Shown here in pieces: positions 11,113-21,851 of a stretch of DNA of 64,000 bases. The position numbers were made by a program, and so were the translations under genes. The notes under the pieces were generated by a model, which made no database searches, was not told the DNA's origin, and saw only the letters and a list, made by a program, of their open reading frames with translations. Position 1 is the first letter of the stretch; the number at the start of each line of letters is the position of its first letter. Source of the DNA: Plasmodiophora brassicae (Eukaryota > Endomyxa > Phytomyxea > Plasmodiophorida > Plasmodiophoridae); the NCBI GenBank assembly GCA_039704465.1, contig JASFAU010000008.1:310001-374000 (forward strand), written 5' to 3'.

Positions 11113-12567
11113 ATGGCGCCGGGAGCGGTCGTCTTCTCGGCACTCGTCGTGGTTCTGGCATGGCGACAGGCATCGGCCAGTGGTGATATGGATCCCGTGA
11201 CTCGCAACGTCCTTCACCAATATCTGAGTATCGCGACGTCGGATGACGACGCGGTCCTTGCCAACTTCTTCAGTGACATTCCGGACCCGCACCTTCGTCA
11301 GGTCTATGCCGACATCCAGATCGAGCAGCATGGCCGATCGGGTGGTGAGGTATTGAACCTTCTCTGTATCAACATCCTGAACCGCGCCCCGTTGCGTATC
11401 GTGCAGGTCCTGCTTGACAACGGCGCTGATCCTGGTACGCGCACGTTACCGACGAAGCGTTCCGCCCTGCACTTTGCCGCGCTCATGAAGCGTCCTGACG
11501 TCATTGATGCCTTCTTGCGACTGGGGACCCCGCCGGATGCGAACGCTAAGGACGAAGACGGGCGCACACCTCTCGCCCTGGCCGTCTTGAGTCGCTGCGT
11601 TGAATGCGTCCATGTCCTGGTCGCACCCCGCCCTGGCAGGAACGATACCGTCGTCGACGTCAACGCTCAAGACGATAGGGGCCGCTCCGTTGTACTGCTC
11701 GCTGTCGAATCCCGCTCTCTTGCGACCGTCCAGGCTCTGATCGCCTATGAGGCATGTGTGAACCTTACCAGCGAGGGCGGTGTCACCCCGTTGCATATCG
11801 CCTCCTTCAACGGGGACCTCGAGATGGTCGACGCGCTGCTGGGTGCAGGTGCCGACCCGAGCGCCAGGACGACGTCGTTCCTGTACAGGGACGCCTTTGG
11901 CCAGGTCGTTCCGTGTGTTGATCGCGAAACGACTCCCTTGCATATCGCCTGTGCGTCCGGCCACACCGATGTCGCCGTTCGACTAATGGACGCCGGCGCG
12001 GCGCCGACGTGTCGAGACGCATCGGGGTCCACACCGCTGGACCTGGCGCGGTCGAAATCGCGACGCTTGGCACGCATCCTCGCGGGCAGGCTCGCGTCGC
12101 AGCCCAGACCCCAGCAGCGGTCGCCATCGCCGAAGCCCGCTCCGAGTGTCCAAGCGGTGGCGAACTCCACCAGCCAGGTGGTTGCCCCTGTCAGGAAGGC
12201 GACGACGAAGAAGAGGAAGAAGAAGAAGAACAAGCGTGCGGGCGCCAAACCAGACCTGGCAGAGCGGGCGACATCCTCTTCGCAGCAGCCGTCGGAAGAA
12301 GGACCCGTCGAAGGGCAGCCGGGCAGCAGGTCCTCGAACAGCGACGTTCGCCTTGTGCCGGGGCACCGTGTCGGCCACGACGACTTGGTCTATCCCCGCG
12401 ATTCGGCGTCCACGATTCGCCTCCGCTGGTTCGAGTTCCTCGCCGACGCCCTCCAGCTGGATGCCATGCGGGACGAGTGCCGCCGGATCCGCGCCGACCG
12501 CGCCCAACTGGACGAAGCCGACCGCGCCTGGCCACACTGGCTCGACCTGGCAACGCTGTCGTACTGA
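11113..12567 (+). CDS. Secreted ankyrin-repeat protein with lysine-rich tract
   Basis: Single open frame of 484 codons from the ATG at 11113. That start was chosen because it opens directly into a signal peptide (hydrophobic core VVFSALVVVLAW, cleavage near ASASG). Ankyrin repeats cover about residues 80-330; clear copies are SALHFAALMKRPDVIDAFL, TPLHIASFNGDLEMVDALL and TPLHIACASGHTDVAVRLM, each followed by GADP-like turns. After a Ser/Pro-rich linker there is a run KKRKKKKNKR (near 12205-12236), which looks like a nuclear-localisation signal. The last 50 residues form a predicted charged helix. Ankyrin repeats bind proteins and have no catalytic role. Secretion plus a nuclear signal suggests action inside a host cell, which is inference. 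It is not the missing ankyrin part of the Tonsoku gene, which ends 418 bp upstream and has its own stop. Confidence 0.85.
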   Translation: MAPGAVVFSALVVVLAWRQASASGDMDPVTRNVLHQYLSIATSDDDAVLANFFSDIPDPHLRQVYADIQIEQHGRSGGEVLNLLCINILNRAPLRIVQVLLDNGADPGTRTLPTKRSALHFAALMKRPDVIDAFLRLGTPPDANAKDEDGRTPLALAVLSRCVECVHVLVAPRPGRNDTVVDVNAQDDRGRSVVLLAVESRSLATVQALIAYEACVNLTSEGGVTPLHIASFNGDLEMVDALLGAGADPSARTTSFLYRDAFGQVVPCVDRETTPLHIACASGHTDVAVRLMDAGAAPTCRDASGSTPLDLARSKSRRLARILAGRLASQPRPQQRSPSPKPAPSVQAVANSTSQVVAPVRKATTKKRKKKKNKRAGAKPDLAERATSSSQQPSEEGPVEGQPGSRSSNSDVRLVPGHRVGHDDLVYPRDSASTIRLRWFEFLADALQLDAMRDECRRIRADRAQLDEADRAWPHWLDLATLSY

Positions 12568-12864
12568 CCGGCCCGGCTCGGCAACCTGCTCATAAACCGT
12601 CCGTCGGCGGTGACACCGACTCCAAGAAAAGGCTTCGTTCTGGTAGCACTCGCCATTGCCACGTTTATCCCGGTTCGTTCGTCGCATGTCGCCAGCAACA
12701 CGCCCATTACCGGCAATGCCGGATCAGTGTATCACACATCGGCAGCGACCCACGAAGCGGGCGTGCGATGATCTAAAAGCGCAGGAGCGTGTCCGGAAAT
12801 AGGCGGAGGTGGCAACGTGTTTGCCCAAGCGCCCGGTCGTCACTTGCCAGCGCGCCGTCGTGCC

Positions 12865-13687
12865 ATGCCTGCAGGCCGACGACGTGCGCTCGTCGCCCTG
12901 GCCGTCCTCGTCGTGCTGGCCTGCTGCGATGTCGTCGTCCCGTGCGCCGACGCCGACGTAGACGAGCTGGCCGCGTTGCTCGGCGCCCTGGACCTGTACC
13001 GATATCGAATCCGTCGTTCCCGCGCTCGTCTGTGTCTGACACGCGCGTTGCAGATCGAAGACGCGGTCGGCGCCAACGCCGCCGCCCGGTCGACAGGCAA
13101 CGCGACCTGGCGCCAGTGAGGTCAGACGGGCAGGGAGACGCGCCGCGTCCCATCGCGCGTACCGCCCGCGTACGACGGTCCGGTTCGACCCAATAGCCGG
13201 TGCCACCGACGACGACGTCGGCCTGCACCGTTGCAATGCGACGAGGTGGTGGTGGTTGCCGACCGCGAACGCGCTACTGCCGGTCGGCGCTGGCGCTGCT
13301 GTCGTTGGCGGCGGTCATCTCCTGCTGTTGACCGCCAGGCGTCAACGTCAGCGCCGCGTCATCGAGCAGGACCATCGCCTGCGACGACGGATCGCAGCGA
13401 CGACGACGACGACGCTCCGAATAGGAGCGGGCCTGGCCGCTGCTGGGCTCACCGCTGCGCTCCTGCTACGCCGACCCCGCCCGGCGCCGCTCGTCGTACC
13501 GCCGGACGGTGGACGACGGCGTACGAAGCTCGCCGCGTTCCACGATACGCTGCGGGACAACGTCGTCGCCGTCGTCGTCACCGGCGCCCTGGTCGCCCTC
13601 GCCATCGCCGCCGTCATGGTCGTCCGGTTCAGGCGCTGGCGAGGGTTCGTTCGCGATCACACCAACGCCGTCGCCGCTTGGACATAA
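12865..13687 (+). CDS. Small membrane protein with signal peptide, unknown function
   Basis: Not recognised. The ATG at 12865 begins a signal-like segment (ALVALAVLVVLACC). The frame then shifts. A 31-nt GT-AG gap at 13066-13096 joins it exactly in phase to the frame that stays open to 13687. The joined protein of about 263 residues has further hydrophobic helices near 13256-13330, 13425-13475 and 13560-13620, separated by Arg-rich loops. Composition is Ala/Arg/Val-rich, as in the GC-rich neighbourhood. Without the short intron the first part would be an 84-residue secreted peptide instead. Confidence 0.45.
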
Positions 13688-13829
13688 ACGATACGTACGT
13701 ACATCCAAAGGCGTGCCATCCGTTCCATCGCCGACGACATGGCGACGACGGTCCTGTTCGGCAGACGCTGACGCAGGTCGGCATGATGGCGCGCGCGCGC
13801 GTTCAACCCCCGTCTTGTATGGTCAGTCG

Positions 13830-14299
13830 TCAGATGTCGCGAAACTGGGCGGGCGGTTCGGTGCGAAACTCCCAGACGTGTTCGGGGGCGACGCCGGGGT
13901 CGCGCTCCGGGTACGCCCGCTGCAGGAGCGCCTTCGCGTCGTCGTACTTGGTCAGCTTCAGGCGAAGGCAGGTCATCATCTCGTGCAGCTGCCGGTAGCA
14001 CGTCTGCAGCGAACGGTATCAGTCCCGATAAATACCCAGCGCGCACGCGTGACGCCGCACATCGGTCTGCCCATGGACGTACATCTGCTGGAACTGATGA
14101 CGAGGTGCTATACGAACGCGTTAGGCCGGACCCGGGCGGCATGTCGCCGACGTACTGTAGCAGCTGTACAGCTGGTCCAGCGCCTTCATGCAGTCCAGCT
14201 TCCTCGGATCTGACCACGATCGTCACCAGGCGGGTTCTCACGAAGCAGTTGCCCCCCAGACGCTCTACCGTTGTCCGGGTTCCAGTTCCACGACGCCAT
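13830..14299 (-). CDS. Emi1/DUF3128-family CHCH-like protein
   Basis: Four short exons on the minus strand encode about 110 residues. The ATG at 14299 starts MASWNWNPDN. The intron joins in phase to DPRKLDCMKALDQLYSCY, then PRHQFQQMYVHGQ, then TCYRQLHEMMTCLRLKLTKY, ending HVWEFRTEPPAQF. The spaced Cys pairs (DC...YSC and TC...TC) with the middle QF..MY.G motif and the final VWE.R..PP.F are the signature of the DUF3128/Emi1 family of small twin-Cys proteins, linked in yeast to meiotic induction and mitochondrial metabolism. No targeting peptide is visible, as expected for CHCH-type proteins imported by disulfide trapping. Longer open frames on this strand are shadows with Arg/Pro-skewed composition. 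Confidence 0.65.
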
Positions 14300-14538
14300 C
14301 GGTGGAGGCCGCCGGAGTTCCGGGCGCGACGACTGACGGATGGGCAGCTGGATCCAGAGGGGGAGCAGCGCTTGAGCCGACGTGAGGGCCAATCCGAGTC
14401 GAACAAAAAATAACGACGGATGGCGTCGCCGACGAGCGTCGTTTTTGCTGCGGGATTCTCGTCAGACGCAGACGACGGCGGCGGAGGCCACGCCCCGGGG
14501 GACTGGCGACATTGCATCCCGTGCTGGATGAGGGCGAG

Positions 14539-16126
14539 ATGCGATGGGTCGAATTCAAAGAGCAGCTGAGGAAGGCGGCTGAAGTGACGCCGTCGCAAAG
14601 CGCCTCGCTGCTGACGTTGTGGAAGATGTCATCGCAGGTCGTCCGTCTGGATGTTGTCTTGGCGTTGGAGGTGACGTCCGTTTAGATTGCACGGCTAGGC
14701 GAGCAGGACGAACGGGAGGGCAACCTTGAACGTGCCTACATGTACTACATGCGTGCCGTCAATATCCTCGTCACGGTAGAGTTCCGCCTTGAGCCCTGCC
14801 GTTCGTTGCGTCGGTCCTCAGCAACAACACCAGATTGCTCCGAAGAATCCAGAATATGGCCGTCAGTTGAAGATTGAACGACAGCGATATCGGGACATGG
14901 CCGAAGGGCTGATCGCGAACCTGGAGAAAATCACTGTGATACTCCAGGAGAGGTACGATGCTCCGACGCCGCTCCCGTCGCCTCCTTCCGATCCTGCCTT
15001 GCCGCCTCCGTCGTCGCTTCCTGAGCCTGTTCACGAAGAGAAGCAATTGGATGCACAACAACCAGGAGTCGAATTCAATAATCATCTTCCTGAAGAGGAT
15101 GCTTCCCGCCCTGTAGAGGTCCTTGCGCCGAGTGCGCCTCCTCCTGTGGTATGCTCCTTTTGAAACAGTCGGTATATAGACCTGAAAGATGTGTGTTAAG
15201 GAGGATGGGAACACCGACTCGGATGTTGATGATACGTTTGCCAACCTTCGATTGTCGTATACGACGACAATGCCGAAGGGTCCAAACTGTACGGTTTCCA
15301 CTCATGATTGATGGCCTGGTTACTGAAGTGACGGCGGTCAGCGAACGTGGCCCATTCGCCTCCAACCCCTTCGCAGGCGCAAATCTTGAAGAGCCTGTCT
15401 GAACCGTGCAGAATGCATATACCAAGCGATGCGCCCTGGGAGTTTCTTCGGTAATGCTCATTAGCACGCAAAGGTTGTTGCTTACGTCGGGACTTGTAGG
15501 ATAGCTGAGCCCAATACCAAGCGTGACGTTGAGACACTTGGCATCTTGATGGGACCTCGGATTAAGAACGAATTCTTCGTCACCCATGTCGGTGTCAGCC
15601 TGCGAACGTAATATTGGTCGTCGTTTCTGAGGCAGCTGGTACTCTGCAGATATTCCTACCGAAGCAGGTTGGTACCTCGAACACTGTTGAGCAGAACGAT
15701 GAGATGGAGCTCTTGGACTTTTCCCTGAGCAACGACATGTTCACACTTGGATGGATCCATACGCACCCATCTCAATCGTGCTTTCTGTCGTCCGTCGATT
15801 TGCATACGCAGTTCTCCTATCAGCGCCAGCTGGACGAAGCTATTGGGATCGTGATGGCCCCGTCCTATAAGGAAAACATCGGATTCTTTTCAATCACAAG
15901 GAAAGGGATGGACGTCATTAAGGCATGTCACTCTTGATCCAACTGGACCTTTCCTTTGGCGACTCTTACCCGTGCCTTATAGGACTGCGGCAAGAGGGGA
16001 TTCCACGAACATGGTCAGAATGAGGGTTTGTACGGCAAGTCTGCCCACGTTGTTGTTCGCAACGATTTGCAGCCGGTCAAAATCGTTGATGCAAGGAGTA
16101 GGAATTACTCAAAGGCATCCAAATGA
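14539..16126 (+). CDS. AMSH-like (STAMBP) K63-linkage deubiquitinase
   Basis: Multi-exon gene. The N-terminal part (MRWVEFKEQLRKAAEV, then IARLGEQDEREGNLERAY) matches the MIT-like helical domain that ties AMSH to ESCRT-III. A helical segment (about 14820-14960) and a Pro-rich linker follow. The catalytic MPN+ domain begins EFLRIAEPNTKRDVETLGIL (about 15445-15560) and carries the JAMM zinc motif GWIHTHPSQSCFLSSVDLHT (about 15750-15810). The conserved AMSH tail follows, with a Cys-x-x-GFHEH zinc-site element (about 15983-16010) and a final VVVRNDL strand. AMSH removes K63-linked ubiquitin from endosomal cargo as a zinc metalloprotease, and all expected metal ligands are present. The start is the first ATG in this frame; an earlier in-frame exon cannot be excluded. 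Confidence 0.85.
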
Positions 16127-16296
16127 ACATTGAATTCCGAGCAACCGCTGCTTCAACGACTATTCCCTGTACGCTTGCAAATCGTCAAGCAATGCGCGAA
16201 AGGCGCTGTGCAAGACATAGCAATTGCTCGAAACGTGATTGTAAGGACAACGTGACGCAAATCTGTCGATAGTCGAAAGCGAGCATGTCGTCCTGC

Positions 16297-18595
16297 TTAA
16301 GGACGAGGCTTTACATCTACGTAAGCATCCGGGTCTTTGTAACCAATCTTCATCGCGTTGATGGTCGACCGAATTTCTGTTTGCACACAATTTACGTTAG
16401 GAAATGTGAGGGGCCATAGCCGCAACAGAAACCCACCGCTCACAACGTCGAACCTATCCTCCATGATGATTGCCTTCTGCTGCCAATTTAGACGGTGACG
16501 TAGAATAGCTGTAAATTCAACCGAGTTAGATCGGCTCTGCATGACGTATCGGGAATACGTACCCGTGACTGTCAACGACGTCTGATCGAGGAGATCCATT
16601 ACTCTGAAGTCCACAGGAAGTCTCCACTGCCAACGCCGTTCAGCGAGACGTACTCGTTGGACCTTTCGACAAGGCCTTACCGTATCGGGGTTCCTAGTAA
16701 CAAATGCCTCGATCGCCCGTTTCACTGCAAGCAGATCTTCCTTTGAGCATCCGTAGGAGACTTGGAATTTAACTGTATCGCCCGTCGAATGGTCAAACAT
16801 GCCACTGGATTAACGGAAGACGGTGTACTTACTGATGACTGTGGCAGCGTTCGTCTTGCGCAAGTTGTAAATGGGCGTCTGGGCGAGTGTCCAGTTGGGG
16901 ACAATCAAAACACGGTTGTCACCAGAGCGAAGTTCAGTGCTCATCAGCCGGATCGCAACGACGACGAAGTCCTGCTGATCCATCTGAACAACCCAAAACG
17001 ATCAGCGCATAGAATAGACAAATGAACGCTCACACCGCGTAATACCTGAATAGAGTCCCCAACTTCGATCGCCTTGGTCGCAAATACCCAAACCATTGAC
17101 TCGAACAGGCGTGTCAGGGTTCCGGAGAGAGCAAACGTCACCGACGCGAGGGCCGTTGCAAACGTGACGACCATGGCGCTGAAATTGAATCCAAGAACGA
17201 TCGAGATGTAACATCCAACGGCCATGAAGAATACTGAAAACCCGTTAGAAGGCAAGGGTTAGTTCTAGGGACGGGTTCCAGAACCTGTGTCAAAGGCGAC
17301 GCAGATGACGCCCAATAGACTGTCGAGATTCAGCATTCTGTTGCCCAGCTGTATACGACGATCGAGAGACTATACGGGGAATCAGTGGAAATGGCGAACA
17401 CTCGCAAGAGCACTATGACCTGAATGAACGCCCACACAAATGTCTCGCTCTGCAAATTGGACGATTCCGGCAGATCCTTGAACAGCAATGTCCATGCACG
17501 ATGCGCGGATGTCTGTGAAGAGAACCACTTCTTCCATTGTTCAAAGTTAATCTCGGTCGCCCCGCCGAACACCCTCTTCAACTGTGAGTGCGCCTGTACC
17601 CACCGTGAGCCACCGTTGAAGCTCAATCTGTACAGCCGTCGACAATACAATAGCCCTCATTTGAAGAGAATTGGCGATGCGGCACGACGCACTCTCATCG
17701 AACACCCAATCCCCATCAACGTTCTTCAGCGGAAGAACGAGGGAACGATTACGCGCAGCCGCTAACTGCGCGCTGAAGGATTTCCTCTCTGCAGCCTGCT
17801 CTTTCCAGCGTCGCAGCATCCCTGCTCGTGACCGACTATCGGGACAACACACCATGGACATCGCATCCTGAAGAGCGCCCATGTTGCGCAAATCAGTGGC
17901 AAGAGCATGCACAGCAGCGAACTGCACCGATATTCAGCGAATGTATACGCAGGTGGCATTTCTCGTCAAACCTTCTTCACGATTCCGTAGAGCAGCTGTT
18001 TCAGGACAACGCCGACCGACACGACGAATGACGCCTTGGCGATTTGCACGGCGACGACAGCGTAGTCTCCCATCCCGAGAAGGTACATCCACTTCCACAG
18101 CATGAACCGGTACATAATTCCAAAGAAGAACACAAACCGCAAGCGAGACCGTAGGGCGTCGGCCGCGTCCTGGCTCGAATAGTCGGCAATCCTGACCAGG
18201 AGCGCTTCAATTGCAGTTGACGCGAACATCATCACCACTAGGAGCCCGGGTCTGCATTACACGTTAGACAGCATGCCAGCACTGCGAGCGCCAGCATCCC
18301 CAACCGACATGGCAATAATGGTCTCGACCTCCGTACGCTCCTGACTGTTATGATTCACAGCGAACAGTATAGCAGCGGCCGCAAAGGACACAACGACGAT
18401 CGTGACGCGGATGATGTTTCGTCGAATCCAGAACCGCACCGGTTGCGTTCGCTCCCGTTCGAGCTCGGCGGCGTCCTCGTCAAATTCGTCATCGATCGTC
18501 ACGATCGTGTCGGGGTCCGTCGTCAGGCGGTGATTCTGCGGCGGCTCTCGCAGCAGCATGTACTCCAGCGCCTTGCTCGACGATGTCATACTCAT
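16297..18595 (-). CDS. MscS-like mechanosensitive channel (copy 1)
   Basis: About seven exons on the minus strand. The ATG at 18595 starts MSMTSSSKALEYMLL with an acidic cytoplasmic N-terminus, then transmembrane helices (RVTIVVVSFAAAAILFAV near 18340-18400; others near 18100-18235 and 17330-17440). The pore region near 17040-17250 reads FNFSAMVVTFATALASVTFA and then KAIEVGDSI, the Gly/Ala-rich TM3 and the beta-domain entry typical of MscS/MSL channels. The last exon (16297-16800) is the cytoplasmic alpha/beta vestibule. MscS-like channels release osmolytes when membrane tension rises. The layout resembles eukaryotic MSL proteins with a long, multi-helix N-terminal part. It ends 171 bp from the AMSH-like gene in convergent orientation. 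Confidence 0.72.
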
Positions 18596-18825
18596 CTTGA
18601 CGCGCTGCCCACCCGTCCCCCTCCAAAATCGCAAATGGCAGCACAGAGTGACCAATCATCAACCAGTGAGACGCACAGCCCAGGTCTGACTGGTGGAGGC
18701 GCCCCACTCGGCCCGACAGGCGACAGCTTCCAGTCGGGATCCAAAAATAAACGCCTCCGACGCTACGCGCGCCACATTGCCTCACTCTCGGCCACCTCAT
18801 TTCTTTGCCGGTTTAGGGCACATGC

Positions 18826-21635
18826 ATGGCCGATGCCGGTCAGGAGGCGGTAGAGTGGCAGGCAGATGACGATGTGGGCGCCTGCACGCGATGCGGCGCG
18901 GCGTTCACCTGGGTACGGCGGCGCCATCACTGTCGCCGGTGCGGCCGGATATTCTGCAACCCGTGCTCGTCCCGTCGCGTGTTACGCCTGCGCTCGTGCG
19001 ACGCATGCTACTGCGTTTCCCTATATCGAGACGACCGTCCTCTTGATGACAATTCATTACCAAAGGTATGTTACGTCCGTAATGCTGATATCTGCCACGT
19101 GCTAACGACGGTCGAAAGGTGGAAGACCAGTGCCTTCGAACGCCTCCTTCGAGCACTGTCGACCTATCCGTTGTCGACGCTTTGCTACTCGCCATCATCG
19201 ACAATAAGACGTCGTTGAGAAAGAAGGAACGGCCCCGTCGGCGTGCTCTTGTTATGCCGCCCCGAGGCGATAGCGATTTGATCGCGTCTGATCAAATTCG
19301 GCGCCTGATCGCTCATGATATTGCTTGTAGCGCCCCGGCGTCGTCGCTGGACGCCCGTATCTTTGTCTCCATTGCTTCATCTGCTCTCGAATGTGTTGCG
19401 ACGGTTGATGCTCCAAAGCGCATCAATGTTATCGTTGATGTTTCGTTGCCGCGTGGCACCATATTTCCCGGTCTCATTCTTCATCGCAGACTTGCCCACC
19501 GTCGAATGCGTACGCGGGTCGAATCGCCTCGCGTGATCGTTCTGCTGACCTCCTTGGACGAATCACTCGTGGCGGACGCGGCAAAGCGCCCGTATTCGTT
19601 CCGGCACCTCATGCGAGAGGGAACGAGTTGGTGCCAAGCTGTTGCTGCTTCTATCATCGCTATCGGCGTCGACGTTATCCTGTGCGCACACGGTGTCGTT
19701 ATACCGCGCGACGTGGTCCTTCTATTGCTCGACAGTGGAATTACTGTTGTTCGTCACCTTGACGAACGCGATATTGCCCATTCGGTTCAATTCCTTGGAA
19801 TACCTGGAGTCACGAGGCGCCTTATGTGCGAGATTGTATCGGGTAACCTTGGAGGTGTTGTTCGAGCATCAGTGGCCGAGCTATTTCTTGCCGACGTCAA
19901 CTGTGGCCTTGTGAAATTGCTCGATAACAGGAATTCGTTCAAAACCATTGCTCTTTCCTCTGAAGATGCCGCGTACACCCTACGGTATTGCGTCTACGCC
20001 TGCCATCGAGGTGCCTTAGAAATTTCCTTCTTGGACGACACGTTCACGACCTTTTCTTGCCTAAAGTTTGTGGTGCCTCCTGCCGCCACCGGTCTGTCAC
20101 GAACCTATTCTCATGACGACCTGAGTCGGCCCTTAGGCTCGGCTGTCTCCATTCCTGCCTCGTCTTCACCAGACATGGCCCCCTTTGTCGGTTCCGAGAT
20201 ATCTGACTGTGCCAGAATTTTCAAACGCACTCCCGTTACGGTTTACGGCGACAACGATTGCACACTGGGCCGCTACCTGAACGACGTCTGCTTTTCGAAT
20301 GGCGTCGACGGTGAAGTGTCTCGATTCCTATGCGGGTCCCGCCAGGTTGTGGTGGACAGGTTGCAACTACCTTGTGGACTGAGTGTCCCCGACGATCCTT
20401 CCGTCACATGGGTCTGGTCGTGTTGCTCCCATCGGCACTGCTCTCAGCGTTGCAGTCCCGTGAAACGCCTTTCACAATTGTCACAGCAGCTGTCATTCGC
20501 ATGGCTTCTGCAGACGCTTCTGTCTGGCGGGCCATGCGGGCGCGAACGCGTGTCTCGTGGAGCATGCTCCCACGATGCAACACAATACCACGTGCTCCAC
20601 TTTGCACGAGGTACCTTCGTAGTGTCGTTAGCTACGTCGGATCTCAAATGTCGGGTCGTCACACTATCGATGTCCTTGGAGCGCTTTAGCCAGTGTCCCG
20701 TATCGCCAGGTGAATCCGACGACCGTGAGGACCCCTGTCCGTTGGAGTATCCACTTTCCGCAGTTATGTGTCTTCTGAGCTCGCCTGCCTACCACATTGT
20801 TGACCGCTGTGGCGTCGCCAGAGTGCGCCTGTCGTCAGGTCTCGAGTGTCGTGCTTACCATGTCCATTTCATGGAAGAACGATGTCGGATGTTTGGCATT
20901 GATATCGTGGCCTGTCTTGAGAGAGCGCGTCTTTGGCTGCCGGAGAGCCGGCCCCACAAGGGCGTCTTCTATAGGAGTGATGACAATCGGCTAGTCACGA
21001 AGGTGGTCACAGAACGTGAGTTCAGTTGCATGCTCGATCTCATTCCGATGATTGGCGCCCGTGGAACAAGCACACTGCTTCTTCCTCTGCTCGGCATGTT
21101 CGCCGTGGAGGACACTGGATTGATTAACCAGGCGCTGCATCTGGTGGTCATGCCCAACTTGGCGTACGGCATGTCAGGACCGAGGCTGCTCGACTTGAAA
21201 GGCACTGATTCCACTGCCGTGATGCCTGCCGTTCCCGTGGCCGGCGAGAACGCCGAACAACTACATGGGTTGCTGGCCGCTGATTGCGAGTTTCTCTGCG
21301 GGCAGGAGATTATGGACTACTCCCTGCTTGTCGCGATCGACGACAGGTCCGCAGAGATTCGCGTCGCTCTAATCGACTACTTCACTCGGTATACACTGGA
21401 ACGCAGGCTTGAGAGCCAAGTTAAGACGTTCGGGCGACTTCTTCGTACCGTCCCGACCGCGCCGACCATCATCGAACCCGTTCGCTACAAGCAGCGCTTT
21501 CTAGATTTCATTAAGGAGAAGTTCGTCGTTGTTGCTCAGCCGTCTCCTTTATCTCTGCGAGCATACCGATCACGAACGCAATCGTGCCGACCTCGGAGCG
21601 CGTCACCGTGTGTTCGAGCCAAGCGTATGAGGTGA
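18826..21635 (+). CDS. FAB1: FYVE-domain phosphoinositide 5-kinase, Fab1/PIKfyve type
   Basis: Two exons (18826-19065, 19119-21635), in phase, about 918 residues. Residues 11-70 are a FYVE zinc finger (WQADDDVGACTRC, RRHHCRRCGRIFC, closing CDACYC), which binds PI3P on endosomes. A TCP-1/Cpn60-like domain spans about residues 130-390. The C-terminal PIP kinase lies at about 650-880 with DLKGT, EIMDYSLLV and the metal-binding IDYF. Fab1/PIKfyve converts PI3P to PI(3,5)P2 and controls endolysosome size. It is about half the usual length; the long linkers and CCR region are reduced. The ATP-loop position, normally GKSGS-like, reads SRPHKGVFY, although a following Lys (TKVV) is kept. Activity is therefore likely but not certain. 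Confidence 0.85.
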
Positions 21636-21851
21636 TTGCGGCTTGTGTGGCGGCGGGCCTGCATGCTCTATGTCCGGAGCTCGGAATACTCGACAACGTT
21701 ACGGTTTGAGACGAGCAACTCTGGTGGTGTTATAATATATTAGAGAACGCGGACCCCAAAGCGAAACAAATGCCAGCGCATTGCTTGACAATGTCGTTCA
21801 CTAGGAGTTTGAACGACCTGGGCAGAGCTGGTACGCCTCACGGAAATTCCT
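21636..21851. other. Convergent intergenic gap
   Basis: Short gap between two convergent genes. It contains a local AT-rich stretch (about 21728-21742) that could serve 3'-end processing. No gene is seen. Confidence 0.4.

Noticed and set aside
12195..12240. Lysine-rich tract as simple sequencing slippage
   Set aside because: The frame stays open on both sides with coherent composition, so it is kept as coding.
11113..12567. Ankyrin gene as the missing ankyrin domain of the Tonsoku-like gene
   Set aside because: The Tonsoku-like gene ends with its own stop at 10695, the ankyrin protein has a signal peptide, and in animals the ankyrin part lies before, not after, the LRR.
13657..14598. 313-codon minus-strand open frame
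   Set aside because: Arg/Pro/Ser-skewed and ends without motif; the Emi1/DUF3128 protein is read in a different, spliced frame of the same strand.
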